A stretch of 64,000 nucleotides of DNA from Acestrorhynchus altus (taxonomy: Eukaryota > Chordata > Actinopteri > Characiformes > Acestrorhynchidae): contig CM067521.1 in NCBI GenBank assembly GCA_034509495.1, positions 625,110 through 689,109 of the forward strand. Direction: 5' to 3'. Every line of letters starts with the position of its first letter. Positions within the stretch are counted from its first letter, which is position 1. The notes under the pieces are model-generated. The model was not told where the DNA came from and made no database searches. It worked only from the letters and a program-made list of their open reading frames with translations. Of the stretch, positions 55,860-64,000 are shown piece by piece. The translations under genes were made by a program, and so were the position numbers.

Positions 55860-57000
55860 ACTAGAGGTATGGAGGACAGTGGCGGAGCCAACCTTCTGAC
55901 CAACTACTGGGGAGGAATGAGGGAGGTGGAAAGGCCTTTGAAAGACAGGTGATGGCAAGTGATTGGTTAAGGAAGGTCAAACTTTTGCAAAAAATGTGCA
56001 TAAAGTAGGAAAATGTCCCGCAAAATTGGTGAGCTTCATGAATCGACCACTCTATGTCCACTCTACCCCTTCAGTGAAGGCAGCAGCTTTGCACTCTAAG
56101 GTAATTACACTGGTTTCTCCTCCCATCTGAAGTCTCCTGGTGTTCCTTAAGGAAGTTTCCGTATTTTCCCAACAAGTTTTCAAAGATTTATCAAAGTAGT
56201 TCAGCACATACTGTGGAACAGTGCGAACTGTAGCATCTTCACTCATCTGGGAATTCTCCCTGACAGAAATAAAGGGATTTGATCTCAATTCCCTGATTTT
56301 CTGAGTGGGAGCTATTTGGGGTTCCTCTACATCTGGGAATAAGAGAGGGACCTCTCAGGACTTGTGATGTTATATACTATGTAGGCTAGACGCTCCAAAT
56401 AGATGTGTTATACTGATTTTGATCTTCCTTTCCCTGTTGCTCGGGCTGGTATTCCTTACACCCGGCCTCCGCTGGTCTATAGGGTCCGCACGCAGGAAGA
56501 GGATCTGCATCTTGTCTTGCAGTGTGGAGAAAGGGCTATTGGCAGCACATCCCAATCTAACCACTGAAGCATGCCACCGGAGAACTGGCCTGACGGAGGG
56601 TAGATATCAGTGACAGTGTGAATGCTCAAGGTGACATCTCTAGCTGTGGAAGTGGGTGGGGCTTGCTGCTCCCTGTTAAACAATGGACGAGATGTCGTTT
56701 GGGTCTGTTTAACTGACATTTATGGACGCGTTAAGCAGTAATAATGAAAGCGGAGACACATCAGTATAGGGTCATGGACGGTCCATGGAGGTGGTCCATG
56801 GAGGTCTTGTGGAGTCGATGAGTCCCGTGGGTCAGAGCTGTTTTGGCACTTGTGTGCGAGATCGCTTCTTCAAACAGTCCTGAAGGCAGTGCTGCCTCTG
56901 AGGCAGAACAAACAGAATTGGTTCAGAGCTTCTAGCCTATCTTTTCTTTACCACTAGAACCGATTTTGACACCTCGTATTTTGAAAATCCAGTGACGTAG
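55860..57000. other. intergenic, no gene recognised
   Basis: No family-like coding text. The part at 56040-56600 may be an old repeat but I cannot classify it. Confidence 0.3.
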
Positions 57001-57004
57001 TACC

Positions 57005-57325
57005 CCAAAGACTAATTGGGACATAAAAATGATCAGTCACGGTCTTTAGTCAGTCCTAACGCAGCCGTCTTTGACTCATTCCTTCGAGTCATTCGGCGTT
57101 TTGGTCGGATGGATGGAGCACGTTCAGCGGAGAGCGGAGCTGTGAACAAAGCGATATGCGATTTTAATGAAATGCGGACACTCGCAAAGTTCTACAGCAG
57201 CCCTAAATAAAGCATGACATCATATTAATATTTGATCAGGAGCAGTGAGAGCCCCTCACTGTGTGCTGGCCTGTCTGAAATAATTGCGTGATAAATGTGT
57301 CAGCAGTTAGAAAGGGCTTCATTTC
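57005..57325. promoter_or_regulatory. candidate enhancer-like island with AP-1/TEAD motif
   Basis: Unique sequence with TGACTCATTCC at 57072-57082, an AP-1 site overlapping a TEAD CATTCC core, and a related GAGTCATTC just downstream. No coding text is convincing. Confidence 0.25.
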
Positions 57326-57519
57326 TTCATCTCTTTGTTTCGTCATCACCTCAGACCTTTTCTGAGACCTGATGACCACATATTTGATTCACTAGCTGTC
57401 CACAAGTATTCAAACACCCCATAGAAACGTGGCCCTTATGCCGCCTTCAAACCATATCAGAAACATCGGATTTGTACTTGCATGCACAGCGTAAACGATA
57501 AGAGCGGAGTTGTGTTGAA

Positions 57520-57850
57520 GGAGGGAGGCTGAAGAGTGACGTGATTTACCGCGGACAGAGTCTAATCAGCTATCAATGAGATTTGCTTTGTGTAGCGTAA
57601 GTGTCCCACAGCGATCTGTAATTACTTTCAGGGAAGCCCACAGTGACTGTAAATCTCACATCATAAAATCCTCTCCGTTATTTCAGGCTTAATCCTCCTA
57701 ACAACTCCCATTCTTGAGAAATATCAAAACACGGGTGCACTACGAAGATAAAATGGATCGGTTTGTAGATCTGTTAGCTCCAGCGGGGCCTATTTATTTT
57801 GATTAAAACAGATAGCTTTGACCTTAACAGACGTTGGAAAGTTCTTGCTA
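57520..57850. promoter_or_regulatory. candidate conserved noncoding island
   Basis: Unique sequence with homeodomain-type cores (CTAATCAGCTATCAATGAG, CTGTAATTAC). Inference from texture only. Confidence 0.2.
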
Positions 57851-57974
57851 TATTAACACATGACTGCACACGTACAACCGGTTACTAGTTATTAATTATA
57901 ATGGAAGTTTTGGAGGACAAATCAGTTTTGCATTTCTGTAATAGTTCATCTCTATCTCTGCATGCCTTATCTGG

Positions 57975-58155
57975 AGTTTTAAAACCCCTCAGTGTCCCTG
58001 CTGGACTGCTGGACATCTACAAGGTGGAGCAACTAGGTACACACTACCACACCACCACCATGTCAGTGTGACTGCAGTGCTGAGAATGACCCACCACCCA
58101 CATAATAGCTGCTCTGTGGTGGTCCTGTGGGGTCCTGAACATTGAAGAACATTGT
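57975..58155. repeat. palindromic interspersed element, fragment
   Basis: AAAACCCCTCAGTGTCCCTG, then ACCACCACCATGTCAGTGTG through GTGGTCCTGTGGGGTCCTGA. Confidence 0.85.
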
Positions 58156-58189
58156 TGGATGTTCAAAAATGTTCTGTTTTGCAGTGGAG

Positions 58190-58620
58190 ATACGAGGTCA
58201 AAATAACTGAAGAGTCCTGATCAAACTAAAAGCTTCAGACTTCACATCTTGTTGCCTTTAAAGGCAGAACATTTTCAAGATGCAAAGAACTTGCTGTAAC
58301 TGGGAGCTTTTACTGGGTCTGTGTTCGTGTTACCTGTTAGAAATAAAACCTTTAATTAAAACACACAAATTGGCCCCTTTGGAGCCCCTCGACTCTGTCT
58401 GTCCATGTCCTTCCTTGAGAACTTTGATAAAACATCCACAGTGCAGGCTAGAAAAAGTAAGTGAATCTCTGTTTTTTCCCCAGTTGCTGATTTGCAAAAC
58501 GTGTTTCAATCAGGAAGATTAGATCGGAATTGTGGGTTTCACGGGGATTACTGACAAATCTGTTTTTCTCCGAAATAGACTGATTAATGTGAACCAAACT
58601 TCAAACAAGATTTCTTATTA
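58190..58620. repeat. probable interspersed repeat, unclassified
   Basis: The text AACATCCACAGTGCAGGCTA followed by GAAAAAGTAAGTGAATCTCT recalls a dispersed fish DNA-transposon fragment. Boundaries and class are uncertain. Confidence 0.35.
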
Positions 58621-58859
58621 ATGCTCGAGAGGCTGTTCCTGGTTAGATGGACAGTCCTGTTAGAGATGAGAAAGAGCCCAGGGGTAACAGCTAAAGACCC
58701 CTTTTTAAAACGTTTTCATTCCATGAATTTGGAAGTGGCAGTTCCCAACCCCATCATCACTCCTCCCAACACACGCGATGCTCCTGACACTAGGAGGGTG
58801 AAGATGAGCACATGCCTCCTCCAATACATATGACGTCAATCACCGCCTCATTTGCATCC

Positions 58860-59080
58860 TCACCAGACAGCCAGCACGCTCGGAGGAACGCGTCGGGTCC
58901 CCAGCTCTGATACAATGGCTAACAGACGCCTGTGCCAACCAGCATCACATTCACCCTCTCTATCCACCAGAGAGGGAGAGCAGGCCAATTTTGTTCTCCC
59001 TCTGACTCCGGCTGCCGATGGCAAGCAGCATGATCTGGGATTCGAACCTATGATCCTCAGATCATAGTGAGCCATGAAAG
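58860..59080. repeat. interspersed repeat with B-box-like motif
   Basis: Contains GACTCCGGCTGCCGATGGCA (shared with 41440-41460) and GGGATTCGAACC, close to a Pol III B box. A similar GGATTCAAACC with ATCCTTGGATCAT occurs at 63453-63480. It may be SINE-like, but no A box or tRNA fold is evident. Confidence 0.45.
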
Positions 59081-59099
59081 TTCCTGCTAAGACTCTACA

Positions 59100-60715
59100 G
59101 ACTCCAAAAACGTATGTTCATGTGTCCACTATTAAAAACAGAATTCAAGAGTTTACTTTCTTTTTCTAGCCTGTATTCTGGATGTTGATACTGATCACAA
59201 CACATTTTATTAGTAGTCAATGCAGAATTCAAGGTCATTCACTTGTTTTTTTATACCTAAATTAACTTTGTGTCCTTTATTATTAAATATGAAATATGTT
59301 AGTCGTATTTCGAAGCTGCATCACTTAGGGGAACATGTGGATTCAAGAGCTGTGTCAGAGAAAGGGCTTTTGAGGGCAGAAATCTGGACTCCACATTGCC
59401 ATAGACATCACTGTTGCTCGCTCGTCCTCACATCACTCAAAACCTTCAACACTATTACTTCCCACAGCCGTTACCGTACGATAACTGCATACGGTTCCCA
59501 CAAGAATCGCTCCGTGAGAAACTGATCTGGAATAACATTAACCCCTGATCAGCTGACGCTGTGATCAAATAATGATGTAATGATACTGAATGACTTTCAC
59601 TGGGAGTTTAAGCTTTAGTCTTTAATCCTCTCAGTATAGCTCATGTTTCTCACTGCAGGACTGTTTTATGAATATTATAATAAATATATTGCTGCTCAGT
59701 AATGATGCAGTGGCATTTTAAAAGAGGTGGGTGGATTTCACATTCATCGGAAGAGGCAGGTGCTGGTCTTCACCCTCCTAGTGACCAGGAGAGGGTCCTA
59801 AAGGGGCTGAGTAATTCTATATATATATATAAATATAAATATGAAAATGATCAATTATAAAGTAGTAAAGGGTGAGTAAGTGGAGAGTAAACAGTGAAAT
59901 ATAGTGCGGTCAGTCCTGCTGTTTGTCTGTAAGTTCCTGCTTCTCTCGTGGGTTGATGTCTGGAGACGCTGGTACAAAGAAGGGAGTCTGTAGCAGCCTT
60001 TGAGAATCAGAGACTAAAGTCCGCTCTCTTCTTTCCACACCAATCTCAAATCAGCTTTGGCACCAACGAGCCCCCAGGCCATGTTTCTTTGATTCCACCA
60101 GGGCGAGATCTCTCCCAATCGATTCCAGAAGCCTCTCACATATCCAATTAAGATCTCATGCTGTTCCCACAGAGGGCCTCCCAGGAGTCGGCTTCATGCC
60201 CTCTACTTTCTTTAGTGTTGTTTTGACGACTTAGTCTCTCTCCAACTTTTACCTGCTGAAACATGTGAGATCCATATCACTGCGGCGTCAGATTTGACAT
60301 AAATGATCTTAACCCACATGTTCATTAAATCACATTTGATTTGACCAGAATCATGTATGAATGTTTTATTTTTTATATTCAGATGTTTAATCCCCGTGTG
60401 ACGTTAATAAAAGTACATAAAAATGAATCAGTGTTTATAAATACTTTTGTCATTATTTTATCCAGTTATTTGACCAATATGTTAAAATGCACAAACCCTG
60501 TACAATAATAATCAGTGTCCTGCGGTGTGACATGATTTTAAATTTTAAAAACTGTCATCTTCCTGTAAAATGATTATACATTATTAGTCCTTTAAAGAAA
60601 TTAAAATATTGTTTTTTTTAAATCACTTAAAAAGGACAAACAGTACTTACAGTCAGTTACGTCCGGCGAGAGTTAAAAGTGGCCACGATGGTGCCAATGT
60701 CAGTTGTGTTACTAG
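59100..60715. other. intergenic, no gene recognised
   Basis: Unique AT-rich sequence with a short TA repeat at 59816-59832. No exon with family resemblance. Confidence 0.4.
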
Positions 60716-60717
60716 TT

Positions 60718-60948
60718 ACTCTCTGTCCACTCTATCAGCTCCTCTGATCACAGGAGCTCTTTGTGGTTCTATAATTCAGACTGTAGTTCATCTGTTTCTC
60801 TGCAGACTTTATTCTCCTCCTTTCACCCTGATCTTCAATGATCAGGACCCCACAGGACCACCACAGAGCAGATATGATGTGGGTGGAGGGTCATTCTCAG
60901 CACTGCAGTCACACTGACATGGTGGTGGTGTGTTAGTGTGTGTCAATA
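60718..60948. repeat. palindromic interspersed element, arm
   Basis: GTCCACTCTATCAGCTCCTC through ATTCAGACTGTAGTTCATCT to ACACTGACATGGTGGTGGTG. Confidence 0.88.
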
Positions 60949-61364
60949 TTCGTCACAGTAATGATAACATCCTTACAGGGTTGGGTTTTGTGTGTGTCTG
61001 ACTTTAGGGGCTGCAGTGCTGACTCAAAAGCCCCAAAAATGATTTGATTGTTATGAGGTTCTCACCTGGCAGTTCAGGTTACTGTCCACCAAATAAGATC
61101 CAGATGATTAAAGCTTCAACCACCTGATCCACTGGCCACGGTGGCAGGAGAAAACCTCACTGTAGAGCTATTCTCTCATATGACCTACGAGGCGTCCTCA
61201 ACACTCGCTGCTCGGCTTATGAGCAGTGGAGCAGAAGTAACATTGCTGGATGAACTCATAATAAAATGATGGAGTCCAAGATGAACCTGAAGGAGCAAAT
61301 AAGGACGCAATCCACTAATATGAATCAACTGAATGTACAGAAAAACACACATTTATATGATCTG

Positions 61365-61815
61365 TGTCTCTGCAGACTTTATTCTCCTCCTTCCACCCTG
61401 ATCTTCAATGATCAGGACCCCACAGGACCACCACAGAGCAGATATGATGTGGGTGGTGGGTCATTCTCAGCACTGCAGTCACACTGACATGGTGGTGGTG
61501 TGTTAGTGTGTGTTGCTGGTACGAGTGGATCAGACACAGCAGTGCTGCTGGAGTGTTTAAACCCCTCAGTGTCACTGCTGGACCGAGATATCCAGCTGAC
61601 AGCGTCCTGTGGGCAGCGTCCTGTGTGCGCTGATGAAGGACTAGGGGACGACCAACACAAACCTACCTGCTGAAACTAGGTAGGAGTGTCTGATAGAGTG
61701 GACAGTGAGTGGACACAGTGCTTAAACACTCCAGCAGCACCGGATGATCAGAGGAGCTGATAGAGTGGACAGAGAGGGTAGAAGCAAGGAGGTGGTCTAG
61801 ATGTTATGGGTGATG
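61365..61815. repeat. palindromic interspersed element, rearranged copy
   Basis: The left arm TTTATTCTCCTCCTTCCACC through GTTTAAACCCCTCAGTGTCA, then centre and right-arm pieces ending GAAGCAAGGAGGTGGTC. Confidence 0.88.
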
Positions 61816-61819
61816 AATG

Positions 61820-62481
61820 TATGTGGAATTAATATATTGGTTTATATGCGGAATGGATACATAATTACTTTGTTAGTTCATTTTGAGAGTTAATTCAAAT
61901 GTAAGTAATAGTTATGAAGCAGTGGTTTCACACACACTCCATCAACCAGCACCACAATGGTGTCTGAGATTTGCTGGCGGTGCCCTGTTATACCGTCGTC
62001 ATAACCCACTGCATTAGGCATTAAAGTGTGTGGGAGGGAGAAGGGAAGACCCTGAGTGACATCTGTTATGGAGATGACGGCTGATAGTGAATGGCATCTG
62101 TGAAAGAGTCAGACACAATTCAGAGTGGCATCTGTTTGGACGTGGCAATTACTGGGGACAGTTTACATGGAAAACACCACACAATGAAGACAGATTCGCT
62201 CGGAACCTTGCCCATCGCGGGAGCAGATGTTATATTCATTCAAGCTCAACCTTGGCCTCGATGGGCTGGCGACATGAATTTGAATCGGGGTTCAGGCTGT
62301 TGAATGAAGGCTCTCTGCTGAAGGACAGTGATTTGAAGCAGTGGACTGACGATCAATAAACTCCCGGGTCAATACGTTTAGCTGTGTTTTTGTATTGTTC
62401 GCAGGTACTGACCTTGTTGGGCTGAAATGAAGAAGAAATCTTGTTTAGCACTGAATGGTAAGTCAGAATGATCTCTCCAGG

Positions 62482-62518
<37 letters not shown>

Positions 62519-62960
62519 CGCAGGGTTATTACTTGCCACCTTGACAGTAACATTCGGTATAATTGGAGGTGGGTGGAAGCACAGTGAGCGTGATGTGGAG
62601 CCGGACTTCCCGAATGTCTCTGAAAAGCAGAAATAGAACAGCACTGATGAGCTTCATCTTACACCCACTCTTACAGAGAAGCCTTTACGCTGTATTGTGA
62701 TGCTGTAGCCCCGTCGTAATGCTCCTTGAACACAATACACCCTTCCGATTAACCACACACTTCAATCGCAGTCAGACTCCTGCTTCGGATCGTATGGATG
62801 AGCTACTAATAGGCTGTGCTGGAACGCGAGGGAGAGTGGGGAATTTGAGTCCTGACCAGCATTCCTAACCGCAGGCCAAGGTCCTGCAAGTTCATACTTG
62901 TTGACATGTCGTCATCATCGGGAGGGAGTTGTCTTCCAGATGTCTTTACATCCTATCAAT
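61820..62960. other. mostly unique sequence with a GT microsatellite
   Basis: The island at 62060-62350 is repeat-free. Its 90-codon frame at 62087 has no family resemblance, so a noncoding conserved element is as likely as anything. (GT)n lies at 62484-62515. Confidence 0.4.
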
Positions 62961-62974
62961 ACCTCCTGACTTTC

Positions 62975-63092
62975 CATCTACAAGGTGGAGCGACTAGGTA
63001 AGAGTCTCTAATAGAGTGGACGGTGAGAGGACCAGACGAGTGGACCAGACACAGCAGTGCTGCTGGAGTGTTTAAACACTGTGTCCACTCAT
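62975..63092. repeat. palindromic interspersed element, fragment
   Basis: CATCTACAAGGTGGAGCGAC through GTGCTGCTGGAGTGTTTAAA and TGTGTCCACTCA. Confidence 0.8.
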
Positions 63093-63330
63093 CCGCCCCA
63101 AACCATGACACTTCCACCACCATGCTTCGCAGTTGGTAGGAGGTTCTTGTGCTCAAATGCTGTGTTTGGTTTGTGACATACATGTCTTCTGTTACTCTGT
63201 CCAAAAAATTCAGCTATGGATTCATCTGTCCAAAGCACATTGTTCCAGACGTCCTGCTCTCTGGAGATCTTTAGTCTTGCCCTGATGCCACATCTTGTGG
63301 TTCTGCTCTTGGGCTGAACTTTCTAGGATG
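63093..63330 (-). mobile_element. Tc1-like transposon fragment, minus strand
   Basis: Reverse-strand text gives NNVLWTDESIAE (first catalytic Asp block) followed by a HGGGSVMVWG-like block read from CCAAACCATGACACTTCCAC. It is inserted directly against the palindromic fragment. Confidence 0.75.
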
Positions 63331-63334
63331 GTCT

Positions 63335-64000
63335 GATCTGGTCTTATGGGCAGAGTCTCCCTATACTAACCATATTGTCAAGCTGCCTTTCCAGGTGTTG
63401 TGCCACATTCTGCCTCCTTGTGAGAATCTGACTCCTCCCGTATGTATGACCCGGATTCAAACCTGTGATCCTTGGATCATACTGCTAGTGTATTAAACCG
63501 CTGAGCCACTCAGAGCCACTCGGACCACCAAATTCTGGGCCTTTGTTCTGGATCGTACCTCGGCACCTTTCACACCTGTAAATTTGGTTCTGACCGACCT
63601 TAAAGGTCCAAAAGTCCAGAGCTGGACTTAAACCCGCCCACTGTTGGACCTTTCTTTGGCGATAAACACTACTGGTAAGGAATTCGTAGATGCTTTTTGT
63701 GATGTAAAGGTCAAAAGCCAGCACTGAGATGTTTAGTTATTCTCTTTGACTCTGGATCTGAGCTTCAAAAGAAGCGTGAATATAGCTCACCTCTCTTCCC
63801 CTTTTCATCCAATTTCTCATTCGCCTTCAGGCAAAGCCGGATGAAGCTGCCACTGCACCTTGGGGAAATACAGTCTGGAGAAACTCTTCAAAGAATCTGT
63901 CCAAATGCAGCCATGTGACAGCTTTTCAAAAGTCCAGCTTTCAGAAAGCTCACAAAGTCTAATTGTTCCCCAAAGAAGAAACCTATCATGCAGGTGCTTT
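63335..64000. other. right edge, no gene recognised
   Basis: Includes the B-box-like repeat at about 63420-63530 and otherwise unassigned sequence running off the window. Confidence 0.4.

Noticed and set aside
58980..59070. tRNA gene from the B-box-like GGGATTCGAACC
   Set aside because: No A box, no cloverleaf arms could be drawn, and the motif recurs with related flanks at 63450, so it is a repeat.
1..64000. A novel multi-gene biological system
   Set aside because: Apart from four well-known vertebrate genes, everything recognisable is transposon debris, simple repeats or possible regulatory DNA. Nothing supports an undescribed system.

Overview
The window looks like a ray-finned fish chromosome. 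It carries four intron-containing vertebrate genes, all on the + strand, in the order ipo9 (3' half) - shisa4 - lmod1 - timm17a. This is the order I know from human 1q32.1 (IPO9, SHISA4, LMOD1, TIMM17A), so it is conserved vertebrate synteny. The surrounding DNA is crowded with decayed Tc1/mariner copies, non-LTR retrotransposon fragments, hAT-like MITEs, TG/TA microsatellites and a palindromic repeat whose arms begin near 'AACATTATGACC'. From memory that repeat is common in otophysan fishes (characins, catfishes). The species is not determinable from the sequence alone.

Layout. 1-2110: a 58-bp satellite-like array inside an ipo9 intron. 2141-8441: the last twelve coding exons of ipo9, with Tc1 and LINE debris in the introns, then a 3' UTR to about 9.1 kb. 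9.3-10.6 kb: a Tc1 relic with a nested MITE, an AT-rich minisatellite and a GT microsatellite. 10.64-19.24 kb: shisa4, with a CpG-rich first exon, five clear exons, one candidate 12-nt microexon and a long 3' UTR to about 20.97 kb. 21.0-21.6 kb: a Tc1 relic. 21.7-26.39 kb: lmod1, with SRF-type CArG boxes upstream and in intron 1, and a 27-nt final coding exon. 26.4-34.7 kb: lmod1 3' flank and repeats. 34.74-40.33 kb: timm17a, with a compact CRE/E-box promoter, a roughly 960-bp TG-rich tract in intron 1 and an L1-like fragment in intron 3; its 3' UTR runs to about 41.3 kb. 41.4-64.0 kb: no recognisable gene. This part holds about ten copies of the palindromic element, Tc1 relics, two hAT-like MITEs and several unique islands that could be conserved non-coding elements.

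The genes do not form a pathway. ipo9 is a nuclear import receptor, shisa4 a small single-pass membrane protein, lmod1 a smooth-muscle actin nucleator and timm17a a core subunit of the mitochondrial presequence translocase. What they share is location. I found no operon, CRISPR array, phage, defence locus or other novel multi-gene system. The most useful observations are the short exons that ORF calling misses (lmod1 last exon, shisa4 candidate microexon), the CArG boxes of lmod1, the 52-bp GC-box minisatellite at four loci (two in opposite orientation in one shisa4 intron), an almost wholly palindromic shisa4 intron, and local indels in the first visible ipo9 exon that look like assembly errors. 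Exon calls rest on my memory of the human proteins and on splice consensus; no alignment or transcript was available.
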